Shown: positions 12,720-23,967, counted from the first letter of the stretch. The stretch: DNA of 60,000 bases from Antedon mediterranea (GCF_964355755.1 NC_092676.1:6122288-6182287), one strand, 5' to 3'. Numbers and translations are program-made. The notes: generated by a model from the sequence alone, not told the origin.

Positions 12720-13020
12720 AATTGTTTTGTATACCTTTTCCTGGCCAGCATTATCTTTGGGGTGCCTCTGTCTTGGTTGTTGTCTCTGAACACCCGGTCG
12801 TCTGTGGCAAGGCAAATGTGTATCCTGCTCCTTTGTTTGGTCACCTAGGTAGGGGTCCGGGACCGCGACAGAACGACAACGGATGGGGACCCTCCAAAGA
12901 AATTGCATTTTAGTTGTCAGGAATTTGTATGATTTATTTCTTTTTTATTTTTAAATGCGCCTTGAGCACTCTGGAGTGGTATGTGCGCTATAAAAATCTT
13001 ATTATTATTATTATTATTAT
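12720..13020 (+). repeat. probable retroelement 3' end with ATT tail
   Basis: A block richer in GC than its surroundings (12720-12910) is followed by TGCGCCTTGAGCACTCTG, then GTGCGCTATAAAAAT and a (TTA)n run. This layout is typical of a 3' truncated non-LTR element or SINE tail. Overlapping open frames of 63 and 78 codons on both strands show no domain that I recognise. Confidence 0.45.
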
Positions 13021-13386
13021 CTGTAGCCAATGAAGCGTATCCTAGGGTGCAGACTGTACCTTCCATGTATCCATTCTAACAGCAAGTTCTAGCCTCTAGG
13101 CCAATTCAGACAGCGTTGTACAACTATGGTTTCAAGACGGAACACCTAGATTTGTCGGTGTTCCTCGAGTTGAATCTCGATGAGACAAGTTGCTTCAGCA
13201 TCAAGCATAGTTTATAGGTTCTCGTCGTACGACATGTTCATAGTGCTACAGTAGATCCTCTTCGTTAGTACATCCCTATTCTGGGAACTACATTGAACAC
13301 CTTATGAAACAAATGACGGGCATGCTAGGCCTATTATTAAGAAGACCCTTTTTGTTTCATCTGGAAGGTGACCCAGTAATAGGGAT

Positions 13387-13591
13387 TCTATCTACACTTT
13401 ATGTAACAAAAAAGGTGATGGTGTCACTACCATATTTGGGCACATCACACTTTCATATCACTGCAGTATTTAGACACATCACTGCAATATTTGGACACAT
13501 CACTGCAATATTTGAACACATCACTACCATATTTGGGCACATCAGACTTTTTTTTTTGTCAAACTAGTTTGATAGTGTGGACATAGCTTTA
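13387..13591 (+). mobile_element. MITE family A, copy 2, internally expanded
   Basis: The ends are TATCTACACTTTATGT and AAACTAGTTTGATAGTGTG. Inside, a 21-bp unit, ATCACTGCAATATTTGGACAC, is repeated four times (13457-13540), making this the longest copy. Confidence 0.75.
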
Positions 13592-14037
13592 TACTATCTA
13601 CTGTTGTAATCCTGTGAATCAATTAAGTCATTTTTAATACCTTTTCCATATCAATGTCTTGTTTTTATGTTATTTTATAAAAGCTATGAATACTAATTTA
13701 TCTAAAGCTGTCATTCAGAATGTAACAGTGGTCACTTTTATGTCCATGACTCATCGACATTCTGAGTGACCCATCTTCTGAATCTTATAATAAATTATCC
13801 AACTTGCTCTTTTTCGACATACTGCATCTTTAAATGGATCATAGCATTATTTGTTAATGATATGGGTTAAAGAAAGGCTGCATGTTTCCTCTCCTGGTGC
13901 GCAATTCTGATTGGTTGCAATGCACTTGAAACAAGTACCCATGTCTGGGATCTACATACTCCTTAGGTCTTCTAAGGGTCTAATTGTAAGGTCTCATTGT
14001 AGGTTCCAAGCAAGGCAATCTAACTTAGGACATGCAC

Positions 14038-14182
14038 CTTGTCAAGATAAATAGGAACTTGTAACAGTCCTTTGATCTTACGTCTGGCTGTGAGAAATAC
14101 CAACAGTACTGTACTATGTACATATTCTCCACAGTGCGTGGTGATTGTGTCGCAGCCAAAGATAAACCCTCCGGAGCCCAGC
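14038..14182 (-). repeat. dispersed repeat, copy 2 of an inverted pair
   Basis: The reverse complement matches 9101-9291 in several blocks, including TCAAAGGACTGTTACAAGTT. The two copies could fold onto each other in the intron 1 transcript. Confidence 0.6.
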
Positions 14183-14265
14183 ATCATGTTGTTATATTGT
14201 GTTGGTGGAAGGAATGATGTTCGGACATAATTAGAAATCACATCAGTGTGTATAACCCCAATAAT

Positions 14266-14440
14266 GAGTGAGTGGCCGAGCGGTTAAGACACTGGAACCG
14301 TAATTACGTAGCCATAACATTGGCAAGGATTCGAGGCTCACTCACATTTCTATAAATGGCTGTAATGTTGTCAGCGTCACTGTTTCTGTGGTTAGGCATA
14401 AAAATAATGGTGTTTACTAGGTTGATTTAATAAATAAACG
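14266..14440 (+). mobile_element. tRNA-derived SINE, copy 1
   Basis: The head GAGTGGCCGAGCGGTTAAGA matches a Leu/Ser-type tRNA A box (TGGCCGAGCGG), and GGATTCGAGGCTC is a degenerate B box. The segment GGAACCGTAATTACGTAGCC is shared exactly with the copy at 14745. The anticodon arm is not intact, so this is not a functional tRNA gene. The 3' border is approximate. Confidence 0.65.
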
Positions 14441-14744
14441 TTAATTTCAATTGATTTGCCTATTTGTGTGTTGATAGCCTTGTGTTTGTTTAGTTTACCG
14501 TTTGTCAAATGAGTTATAAATGTATGAAGTTAATATTCATCTCTTTGTATGAGCTGTTATCCTTTAGGCATCCATTGAAATTAATTTATTTACTAGAATC
14601 TAGGTTGGTGTCTTCAGACAATGTGAAAAGTGATACTATACTACATTTGGTTTATATGGAGCCTGAATTATTTATTTGTGCTATATCATATCACTACTGA
14701 ATGGTTTATAATGTCTTCTAGTGTATGCCTATAAATAATATTAA

Positions 14745-15012
14745 AGCGAGTGGTTAAGACAGTGGAACCGTAATTACGTAGCCATAACTTCGGCAAGGGT
14801 TCGAGGCTCACTTAATCCATGTTTCTGGTGGTATAACTAGTAGTCTTCTCGGATAAGGACTATAAACTGTAGGTCCAGTATACACATCTAGCTCATGCAC
14901 ACTTTAAAGAACCTAGTACATCTTTCGAGACGAGTAAGGCGTTAATGATCATAACTGGGGCCTCAGGGAGACCAGTTTTTCACTGAAGAGATCACCTTGT
15001 TTGTATAAATAA
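14745..15012 (+). mobile_element. tRNA-derived SINE, copy 2 with longer body
   Basis: It begins within the A-box region (GCGAGTGGTTAAGACAGTGG), has B box GGGTTCGAGGC, then a body of about 190 bp containing CTCGGATAAGGACTATAAAC and CTTTAAAGAACCTAGTACA, and ends near TTTGTATAAATAAAA. The first part of the A box is lost. It stops about 60 bp before exon 2. Confidence 0.65.
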
Positions 15013-15072
15013 AATATTTCAAAAGTAAATTTTAAAAAAATAAATAAAATATGTATTATTTTTGTTTTACAG

Positions 15073-15203
15073 AAATTTCAAGAGTTAGGAAGACATTACT
15101 ATCAGTAAACACAGATGTAAAACCATTAGTCCTTCCAGAAACAATGGGTCCAGTAGAAAAACTACAAGAAAAACTGTTTATTCCCACAAAGACATATCCA
15201 GAG
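15073..15203 (+). CDS. qki: qki exon 2: end of QUA1, start of KH
   Basis: This exon covers residues 118-161. The acceptor is TTTTACAG at 15072 and the donor is GAG|GTGAGT at 15204. It encodes EISRVRK, the conserved last QUA1 helix, a divergent linker, then GPVEKLQEKLFIP and TYPE, which align with the beginning of the STAR KH domain in QKI. The 131-nt length takes the phase from 1 to 0. Confidence 0.96.
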
Positions 15204-17492
15204 GTGAGTGCACTTTTGTTTTGAGTTGTATGATTGTATGATCACTGATTCAGGGTTTTTTGATATAGAGCTGGTATTGAGGCCAGTCTATGGACCCATT
15301 CAGGGTTGGTTACTTGCCTGGGCAATTTTGCTTTATGAACTTTGGTGGGTAGATCAAGAACTTACAGGGTAAATAACTAAGCGTGAACGTGCCCTATATA
15401 TTGCAATTTGAAACGATTTAAAGCTAGCCAGATTAACGTAACACTGTCGGTTCTAGCATCAGGAGGGCTAGCATGGACTAGTAAAATCTTCAGCTTACTA
15501 GCCCTGTTAACTATTGATAGTATAAAAAATGTAATCCCGCCATCAACGATGTTAGTAAATTGTACTATACCCATGCTACTATAGTGTTTTGAACAACCCT
15601 TGTACTCCCGGGCTATTAATATCACATGGGCTAGTAATATGGGCTACAACTAAATACCCTGTGGGCTAGTGGGATACGCAAACATGAAATCAAAACTTAG
15701 GATGCAGTAATTTTTTAGATGAATTCAGAATTTACTGCTTGAATAATATCGTAATTAACTCAATGAATAACTCTACTTCCTTTGCACAAGGGTATTACAA
15801 ATCTGACCTTTGACCTTATCTAGAACTGAAACTCTGACAAATTTATACTAAAGAGAAATAATAAATTAACTGGCAAACAAAATAGTGATCAAATTGTTAT
15901 GGCCAATACTTAATTAAAATACACAATTTGATTTTCATAGAATACAAATTGCTAAGTGCGTTTTAATCGTCACATACGCGACAAAAATTGCATTTTATAA
16001 ACTGAAACTATAATTGTGTACTGTAGTTCACCGAATTATTATAGTTTCTCATAATATTATTCAGGCTTTTTACCATTATAAATTAACATCTGTGTGTTTA
16101 TTGTATCAAATTAAGATATTGTCTCATATTCTGTACAGTACTTTATATTTGCAGAATACATTTTTATTATTTTAAATAATTATTAAATTAAAAAAAAGTT
16201 TTTGATGATTACAATTTTATTTCTTGTTTTAATCTATGTTGGAAATTAGCTTCTACGCTGTTTGTTATCATAAAACTTTACGTTGCTCTTATTTACCAGC
16301 AATTATGAGATTTGGAGCTGAGGGTCTTAGTTATGGCTTAAGAAACTCAATGATATTTACATAAAGCTTAATAATTAATAGCAAGACTTAATAAAGAGTG
16401 CTCTACAATTAATAATAAAACAGTTTTTCCTATCTAAAATGTAGTTAATTTATTAGGGGTAAGTTGATTTCATACAACAATCAGTAGGCACAGTTTTTGA
16501 TTGAGTAGGAACCAACTTACTGGGTTAATAACTAAAGCATGAAACAGGCCCATAATTCTTCCTTATGTACTGTACAATTTTGTAATAAAATTTTGAAAAT
16601 TACATACAGACGGAATATACAAATCAATCCTAAATCTTCATTCACATGGAAGATGGCTTCATTTTGTTAAATAATAAAACATATTGTCGGAATTAAACAT
16701 CTCTGTCTTCCTTGAAACGGAACAAGTGTGAATGCAGCTAATACAGTATATTGGAAAAAATGATCATAAAACCTTTGCCACTACATTTTTATATCAATAT
16801 GCAAAATATAAAACAAGTATTTAGAACAAACACTTGCATTTCAAAGCTTGAACATTCTCAAGGTGTCCATAAACTTGCGTACTGAGACTAACATCAAAAT
16901 TAGCAATTTAATATTTAATGTTTCCATAGTAACCATTTGCCCTGGCAGTTATTTGGAAAAGTTAAAACACTCCATGAGTCTTGAAGTGCCTTTACTGAAC
17001 CCTCTTCTGTCATTGATGCACCTGTGTATGTTTGTCAGGTGTCTTGCTGTGGGTTAGATCTTCCTTTACCTATCGTGCAGTGTGGTGTAATTCTATTCGT
17101 TCTTAGTATTTTTTCGTACTGTAATATTTCACAATAATGACGTTAAGATATGAATCTCAAGCTGGGCTTGGAGCTAAAAGTAGGATAGGGAACAAACAAC
17201 ACATTGATAGCTGTTTAATATGAATTACTAAACCTTATTCAAGAATCTTTATTGGTATACATGTATTACTGTAGTATTAGATTTATATAGTGCGAAAAAA
17301 GGTGGAATGTAAAAGTTGATGCCAGAACCCAAACCAAACTATAAAAATACTTCCTCGTTGCTAGCCATGTAAAAACATGCTGTATAAAAGTCCTATAAAT
17401 GATATTTAAAATAAATATAGGCAACAAGCGTAAACAAAATCAATACAACAAACATACAAATATAAAAAATATGATCACTATCGTACTCGGTC

Positions 17493-17500
17493 ACTGAGCT
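17493..17500. repeat. target-site duplication, left copy (ACTGAGCT)
   Basis: ACTGAGCT directly precedes TAGGTATCCCAATG. The same octamer follows the opposite terminus at 26068-26075. Confidence 0.8.
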
Positions 17501-19120
17501 TAGGTATCCCAATGAAGCGGATTTTCGTTACCGCGATTTTAACACGTTCGTGAAATTTCAAAAAGTGACGTGTCTTTGAAGTTAAAAATATACTATTTCT
17601 GATATACACATGTGAATAAAAATTATATGTCTGGAAAGATCTTGTTTAAGGGATTATTTTCATATATTTTTAATCTATGTTTATTAAATATTTTAATAGA
17701 AAACGCGAGTTAAAAATGAGGTACAAAAGCCGGCGAGCCGAAATCCGCGCGCTAAAAATAACTTTGGAAAACACCTACCCATTTTCAAAACACGATCGCA
17801 CGAGGTCCATAATAGGTGGTGGAGTAATTTTTGTTGCATGTTATCAGGCTTTAAATACTCTTTATTTTGATATGTAAATCGGTTATTATTATTATGTACA
17901 TCCGCCTCAAATGTCAATTTTAACGATAAAAATTGAATTTTTTAGTCTTTTTCATTATCAAAATCTGGCTAATTTAGTATTGAATTGAAGCTAATTTATA
18001 TTTCTGTTTGATAAACCACATCGTTTTATTTGACTTTGCGTGGACCTCGTGCGAAGAGGCCAACAAGACCAACCACTGAAAAAAATAATCCCTACCATAA
18101 ATATCAGTGTTTACCATTTTCCTTACGGGGGGGATTCAGTTCTCCGCTTATTACTAAATTACCGTCGCCCAGACAATGTGCATGCTATGCATGTATTAGC
18201 GCGTTAATTAATGATTGGATAACCCCTGCAGTGGACTGTTCCATTTTCTGAACTAGTCTTCGCCGCACACGAGGCATGTCGAAAAATGTCGCCTCTCATG
18301 GAATATTTGCTTCGAAACGTCAATTTTACCGATTTATTAAATTATTTAATAAGTGGCATATTTATAAATCTACTATATAAAGCAAGTACGTTAGGAAGAA
18401 ATGTACCGAAGAAATTTAAGAAGCTTTGATTTTGCTATGCAGCGGCCGTAAGCCATTCTATGTAGGCGGCCGAAACGCGCTTTGGCCTGTGTTGCCGTTG
18501 TATGTCTACGCTGTTTCTAGGCCTAAATTTTATTTCGTATATGAGTCAAAATATGCTAAGGTGTTACATAAAATGCCATTTTAATTTGTATTTATAAAAA
18601 ATATTATATACTATACACTAATATGTGTAGGGAATTAATAGATAGTTTAACATGCAACGGTATAACTTACACAGTTTCATTTCACTTCACCCACTATTTT
18701 TTTTTTAAATTTCAAATATGTTGTGATAATGGCCTATTCTCACACCATGAATTTGTAACATTTTGAGTGTCACTTCATAATCCAATTTATATTTGATAAT
18801 TGTGAAGTATAATAAAAAATATTGATTGGGATATTGGAAGTACATATATAAACAATAAATAAAATCAATATATTGACACCACAATATTTTATTTTTGTAT
18901 AATAAATTAATATCTTTGCTTGTGCTGACGTGCGTTACTGTGTCCGTCAACAATCAAGTTTGACTAGGCCTAGGCTGGGTTAGGCCTAGAACAACGGCAA
19001 TACGAAAACCAAAATGTTAAACAATTCAAGGATATGTTTACTCTATATAATGCATCGGATTTTAAATGTAATGTAATTTAATTGTATATAAATCCTGATT
19101 TTAAAAAAATGTCACCATTG

Positions 19121-19144
19121 TCTGTCAAAAACTAACGCACGCAA
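19121..19144 (+). repeat. recurring motif, left cluster, copy 1
   Basis: CTGTCAAAAACTAACGCACG followed by CAA. It is the same word as at 19287, 24484, 24514 and 24871. Confidence 0.75.
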
Positions 19145-19286
19145 TGTTTTCCTGTAATTACGGCCGAGAATGAGCAAACAGACGATACTACATGGCAGCC
19201 TACAAATATAGCTCCCGCGATGGCTTCCCGCTGCAAAAATTCTTCACAGAATGTAAACTTGCGTTGCTAAACAACGAAAACTAGTT

Positions 19287-19327
19287 TCTGTCAAAAATAT
19301 AACGCACGCAAGATATAACGCACGTAA
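19287..19327 (+). repeat. recurring motif, left cluster, copies 2 and 2b
   Basis: CTGTCAAAAATATAACGCAC then GCAA (19288-19311), followed at once by a half copy ATATAACGCACGTAAG (19313-19328). Confidence 0.75.
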
Positions 19328-19526
19328 GTACTTAAGATTATTAGAAATCATAAATAAATACATTTAGAACATAAATACATAGTTTAGGCTTTATATATTT
19401 AATTCTAGTGGTATTTTAGGCCTAATAATTACCTCGGTACGGCTATTAGGGCGAACTGTCTCGAGCGACAGCGATAGGCACACGCCTAGGCTAATTTCCT
19501 CAGTGTTTTGACTGACCTTTCTAAAT

Positions 19527-19574
19527 CGTGCGTTATATTTGACAGATATTTCTTCCGTGCGTTAGGCCTTGACA
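19527..19574 (-). repeat. recurring motif, left cluster, two inverted copies
   Basis: CGTGCGTTATATTTGACAGA (19527-19546) and CGTGCGTTAGGCCTTGACA (19556-19574) are reverse complements of the motif, the second one diverged. Confidence 0.7.
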
Positions 19575-19720
19575 TATTTATTGGTTAGATTTTAGTTAAT
19601 TTTAATATCATGGAATGTTCTTTTCAAGTTTTAATACATGTATTCCTAGGTTTTATAACTATACTTCAAACAAGTAGCAATCGCTGGTATTCCGTCTCAG
19701 GAGGAGGAGCGATGGCGAAC

Positions 19721-19742
19721 ACGTGCGTTATATTTGACGGAC
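19721..19742 (-). repeat. recurring motif, left cluster, inverted copy next to TATA box
   Basis: CGTGCGTTATATTTGACGGA matches the inverse of the motif. It ends about 10 bp before a TATATAAG box. Confidence 0.7.
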
Positions 19743-19790
19743 GGCGGCCGTGTATATAAGGATTTGGCAGATCGTGTATTTCATTTCAAT
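19721..19790 (+). promoter_or_regulatory. candidate TATA promoter in the DNA transposon
   Basis: TATATAAG at 19753-19760 fits the TATA-box consensus and sits in a short GC-rich segment (GACGGACGGCGGCCGTG) directly after a motif copy. A start site would be expected near 19785. No clear open frame follows, so the promoter may be a relic or serve the lost transposase. Confidence 0.35.
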
Positions 19791-20189
19791 TACAAATAGC
19801 GTATTTTAATAGCTTAAATTATACTTCATAAAAAAAAATATTTAATGGAATTAAACAATTTAGTTTCATTTTGTGTGTTGATGATTAGCATGGTAAAATA
19901 ATTTTGAAGTATAACATTTAGTCCAATATAATTATAAATAAATAGATACTATAAATATTAATACCTATAATAAAAATATAGTTAAGTAACTAACAGGCTA
20001 TTTAATTAGTATTAACTTAATAATAATTAAGTATACTAAATTAAAACAAATAGAAATAAAACAAATTAAAATATAAAAGAATAAATCAAATGTACTAACA
20101 ATTAACATAAATAAAAATATTTAAAGAAATATTAAATAAATAAAACATATAGATTTACTAATATAATAATAATTTTTGATGATATATGT

Positions 20190-23100
20190 ATGTGGCGCTG
20201 GTCTAGCTGTCTGCCGCTCACTGATTGTTAAATTGTCTCAATTTCGGTTTTTGCTTATATAATTGTTTAAATGTTGTCTTATATTTCTTAAGTCTTGTGT
20301 ATTGAGTCAGGTCAGTTTGTTGTTTTGTGTAATTCCGGTTTTTTTGTTGTGTTTTTTTAAGTGTTTTTGCTAGGCCAGGTACCTAATTTGTTAGTAGTAA
20401 TTGTCTCTATTCACACAGGGGATAACCAGCTTCAGACTTGTACAATGCTTGTCTTGAATTTTTGTTGAAGGCCTCTTCTATCAAAGTTTTATATTCTGTT
20501 CGTGGTTTTCTTCTCTTGACTTATTCCTCTTAGTTTTTGATCCTTTGTTTTATTCTGAATTGGTTTTTTTTTCCGATAATTATGGGTTTGAATTATAATT
20601 TCTCAAGAACTAATGTATCCGCTTTCAAGCGTAAAAGAGGGCGCCGTGCTGGTCGGAATATGCGGAAGCAAATACTTGTTCAGATCGGAGGAAGAGTAGA
20701 TAATTCTAATATTAATGGTGAGAGAGGGCCTAGCATTCTTGTTCCAATTTTGTGTAAAGCTAAACTTAGTAGGTCTAACATTTACCCTAGTGTTTTTCTG
20801 TGTAATGCGCGCTCGTTATGTAATAAGATGAATGAATTTGAGTTAGTTTTAGCAAACAGTAACATTGATATTGCTGGTATAACAGAATCGTGGTTTCATT
20901 CTGATTTTTCTTCTGAGTGTTCGGCAGTTCAGGGTTTCTCATGCATTCGGAATGATAGAAGTAATCGCGTTGGCGGTGGTGTTGTTCTATATATTAATGA
21001 AGTATATGATTACGAAGTTGATGATGCATGTCCTATTGATCTTGAATGCCTATGCGTTGATGTAAAAATTAACCTCTCTTTCTCAATCGTCACTATTGTC
21101 GTCTATTACCCACCTAACTGTAATCGGAATCAACAGCTTACAGAGTTCTTGTGCTCAAGAATTGACTATTTTCGTAGTGTAAGGGATAATGCTGCTTTCA
21201 TTATTATGGGTGACTTTAATGACTACGATATTGACCCCCTACTTTATCAAACATCATTAGAACAAGTAGTAGATTTTCCCACTCGCGATGATGCATGTCT
21301 TGATAAAATGTTAACAAACATCTCTGATCTTTACCAATCTCCTTTAAAACTCTCTCCTCTGGGTCGCAGTGACCATGCCTCCATTCTTTTAAAACCTAAT
21401 TTTATTCAAAGGAAACCGGTAAAGAGAAGGTTGCTAGTTCGCCGTCCCTTGAAAGACTCGTCCATGCGTGCATTTGGCCAAGTTATTACTGGGATTGACT
21501 GGGATGATATGGTTCATGAGGACGACAGTTCTGAATATTTAGCTGCCAAATTTGAAAGTGTGCTTAAGGAAACCTACGAAAAGTCTTTTCCTTCAGTAGT
21601 TATTCGTGTCAGAGACAATGATAAACCTTGGTTTAATCAAAGTATTAAAAAAATGATTGAGAAAAGACATCGTGCTTATCGAAAGGGTAACCAAACAAGA
21701 TACCGTCATTTTAGAAGGCTTGTTCGTTCTGAAGTAAGATTGGCAAAATCAAACTTCTATAAAGAATCTATATCTTCTCTTAGGAAAATTGAGCCCCAGA
21801 AGTGGCACAAGAAAGTGCAGAGGATTGCTGGAAAATCAAAACCGCAATCTGCACTTCTTGAACCTGGTTGTGACCCTGATGTTGTTGTAGATGTTGTCAA
21901 CAAACATTTTGCTAGGATTTGTTCTTTTTTACCTGCATTAGATTTGCGAAATTTACCTGCCTTTCTTCCTTCTGTTAAGCCCCCTGTTATTTTTCCTGGG
22001 CAAGTTTTTAAACTTTTAAAGTGCATTAATGTGAATAAATCAAGGCATCCTCGTGATATACCTCTCCGATTAATTAAGGAATTTGCCTTAGAACTTGCCC
22101 AACCTCTCGCTAAAATATTGAATTGTTGCCTCCAGGATAATAATTTCCCATCTATCTGGAAGAATGCCATCATTACTCCTGTACCCAAAAAGCCAAAGGC
22201 TTCTACACCTAATGAACATAGGCCTATATCCATCACGCCTGTTTTTGGTAGAATTTTTGAGAGCTTCCTTTCTGATTGGATAGCTACTGATTTCAGACCT
22301 CTTATGGATTCCCAACAGTTTGGAAATGCGAAGGGTTCATCACCGACTCATTACCTTGTTCAACTCTGTAATAGGCTTCTGTCAGGATTAGATAGCTCAG
22401 GAATGTATGGTACTATTTGTGCCATAGACTTTAGTAAAGCCTTTGACCGGGTCAACCATTCAATTCTGATTGACAAATTAATTGGTCTTAATATCATGCC
22501 CTCTATCATTCCAACGGTGTGTAGCTTCCTCTCGCAAAGAAATCAGTGTGTGCGGTTGGGCGGTTCAGTCTCAGCGCCAGAACCAATTTCGTGCGGAGTG
22601 CCTCAGGGTACTAAATTAGGCCCAATCCTATTTACTATCATGGTTAATGATTTGCTCAACAATGTACCTGATAGATGGAAGTTTGTTGATGACCTGACGA
22701 TTGGCGAGGTGATTTCAGTACAGAGACCTGAAGATAGTTCGATTCAAAGCAACCTTGATGCTCTTTCCAGTTGGTGTGTGGAGAATGATGCAACACCAAA
22801 TCCTGTAAAGTTTCAAGTGATGCGTGTTCATTTTTTGCGTAATGTTCCCCAATTTGAGCCGTTACAAATGGATGGTGTTATACTCGAAGAATCCCAGAGT
22901 GTGAAACTTCTTGGAGTGCATCTGCAAAGTGACCTCAAGTGGGACAAGCAGATTAAAGAAGTCGTTTCCAGGGCATCACGTCGTCTATATATGCTATACA
23001 TTCTGAAGCGTTTTGGAGCCCCAAAGGATGATCTGGTTTTTACTTTTATAACATACATTCGTCCTTTACTTGAGTATGCCAGTCCTCTTTGGCATAGCTC

Positions 23101-23935
23101 GATCACCAATAAACAGAGTGATCAACTTGAATTCATCCAAAAGCGTGTTGTAAAACTTATTATTGGATATCAAAACTATGTTAGTTACGCAAAATCACTT
23201 GAAACCCTCAAGTTAAAGACATTGCTGCATAGACGTCAGGTTCTTCTTTATAACTTTGGAAAGGGGCTGCTAAAGTCGGATCGCTTTAAGGAATGGATCC
23301 CTGAAAAAGAAAAGCCGACAAGGTGTTTGCGTAAAGTTAATAAGTTTGATGTGCCACGATGTCGGACTAAAAGACTTGCTGCATCAACAATTCCAACTGT
23401 TATTGGACTCTTAAATAATGAATAGATTTGGACAATTAACCTTTAAAGACATTTCGAAGAGTATTGTTTTGTAACTACTTATGGGACTATAAAAATGTGA
23501 TTTATAAGATTCAATTTTTTAAATTTGTAAATATAATATAAGAATTTGTAATTATTAATATCATCCTTTGAATTTGAATTTTGTGCAATTTTTATTGTAC
23601 TTTTAGTTTAATGAATTTTACATATATTTTATTGGTGTATAAAAATAATGTGATTATTAATATTAGTCTCTATTTTTTAAAATTGTATATATTTAAGAAT
23701 TTGTGCATTTTTTATAGTAATTTTAAGTTTAACGAATTATACATTAATTATTTCTGTTTCATAGGCTTTAATGTGTTTTTTCTTCGTTTAACTTTGTTTA
23801 TGTGAATTATCATTTTCATATGTAAGCTCTTCATTTCAACTATGAGTTGTATTTTGAGTATTTTTATACCGATTAAATAAAAAAAAATAAAAAAAAATAA
23901 TAAATAAAAATATTAATAAAATAAATACAAAATTA
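20190..23935 (+). mobile_element. full-length-looking non-LTR retrotransposon (Jockey/CR1-L2 group)
   Basis: The element includes about 390 bp of 5' untranslated sequence (from about 20190, where the A-rich flank gives way to TATGTGGCGCTGGTC), the 947-codon ORF, a 3' region of about 450 bp and an A-rich (AAAAATAA)n-type tail ending near 23930. There are no LTRs. Both borders are estimated from composition, and no clear target-site duplication was found. It is inserted within the DNA transposon and reads in the same direction as qki. Confidence 0.8.
20582..23425 (+). CDS. endonuclease-reverse transcriptase of a non-LTR retrotransposon
   Basis: This is an uninterrupted 947-residue ORF. The ATG at 20582 (MGLNYNF) is the first true ATG; the frame is open upstream only from a TTG. 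A basic N-terminus (KRKRGRRAGR) is followed by an APE-type endonuclease with NARSLCNK (about 75-82), ITESWF (100-105), GDFND (210-214) and the terminal GRSDH (261-265). The reverse transcriptase has HRPISITPVFGRIFES, motif A DFSKAFDRVNH (616-626), motif B GVPQGTKLGP (672-681) and motif C FVDD (701-704), followed by a C-terminal region with LLGVHLQSDLKWD. The proteins nick target DNA and reverse-transcribe their own RNA there. The YADD-type motif C is VDD here, a variant seen in related invertebrate elements. There are no stops or frameshifts, which suggests recent insertion. Clade assignment to Jockey/CR1-L2 is from motif style. Confidence 0.93.
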   Translation: MGLNYNFSRTNVSAFKRKRGRRAGRNMRKQILVQIGGRVDNSNINGERGPSILVPILCKAKLSRSNIYPSVFLCNARSLCNKMNEFELVLANSNIDIAGITESWFHSDFSSECSAVQGFSCIRNDRSNRVGGGVVLYINEVYDYEVDDACPIDLECLCVDVKINLSFSIVTIVVYYPPNCNRNQQLTEFLCSRIDYFRSVRDNAAFIIMGDFNDYDIDPLLYQTSLEQVVDFPTRDDACLDKMLTNISDLYQSPLKLSPLGRSDHASILLKPNFIQRKPVKRRLLVRRPLKDSSMRAFGQVITGIDWDDMVHEDDSSEYLAAKFESVLKETYEKSFPSVVIRVRDNDKPWFNQSIKKMIEKRHRAYRKGNQTRYRHFRRLVRSEVRLAKSNFYKESISSLRKIEPQKWHKKVQRIAGKSKPQSALLEPGCDPDVVVDVVNKHFARICSFLPALDLRNLPAFLPSVKPPVIFPGQVFKLLKCINVNKSRHPRDIPLRLIKEFALELAQPLAKILNCCLQDNNFPSIWKNAIITPVPKKPKASTPNEHRPISITPVFGRIFESFLSDWIATDFRPLMDSQQFGNAKGSSPTHYLVQLCNRLLSGLDSSGMYGTICAIDFSKAFDRVNHSILIDKLIGLNIMPSIIPTVCSFLSQRNQCVRLGGSVSAPEPISCGVPQGTKLGPILFTIMVNDLLNNVPDRWKFVDDLTIGEVISVQRPEDSSIQSNLDALSSWCVENDATPNPVKFQVMRVHFLRNVPQFEPLQMDGVILEESQSVKLLGVHLQSDLKWDKQIKEVVSRASRRLYMLYILKRFGAPKDDLVFTFITYIRPLLEYASPLWHSSITNKQSDQLEFIQKRVVKLIIGYQNYVSYAKSLETLKLKTLLHRRQVLLYNFGKGLLKSDRFKEWIPEKEKPTRCLRKVNKFDVPRCRTKRLAASTIPTVIGLLNNE

Positions 23936-23967
23936 ATATTTTTTTCTGTACTTGCTGTATTTTCAGA

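Larger units (their letters stand above)
2959..15072 (+). other. qki intron 1 (12.1 kb), repeat-rich
   Basis: The intron runs from donor GTAGGC to acceptor TTTTACAG and is phase 1. It contains two minisatellites (7111-7312, 10598-10797), two copies of an inverted-repeat MITE (11137, 13387), an inverted pair of a dispersed repeat (9101 and 14038), a retroelement-like tail at 12720-13020, two tRNA-derived SINE copies (14266, 14745), a TACTGTA-dense block (5455-5576) and a CpG-rich patch (5880-5990). The open frames here are short, overlap repeats or show no domain. I see no other gene. Confidence 0.85.
17515..20190. other. left arm of the DNA transposon, no gene
   Basis: The arm has patches rich in CpG (about 17700-17800 and 18440-18500) and motif copies between 18925 and 19742. 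A very A-rich stretch occupies 19800-20190. The open frames of 66-82 codons here overlap on both strands and show no domain. Confidence 0.5.

Noticed and set aside
14266-14346. Possible functional tRNA-Leu/Ser gene
   Set aside because: The anticodon arm does not fold properly, and the same head with the same internal sequence recurs at 14745, so it is a SINE.
21757-23109. Antisense open frames of 75-159 codons within the retrotransposon ORF
   Set aside because: They are shadows of the 947-codon sense ORF.
20190-23935. LTR retrotransposon or retrovirus-like element
   Set aside because: There are no long terminal repeats, gag, protease or integrase. The endonuclease is APE-type, and the RT motifs are those of non-LTR elements.
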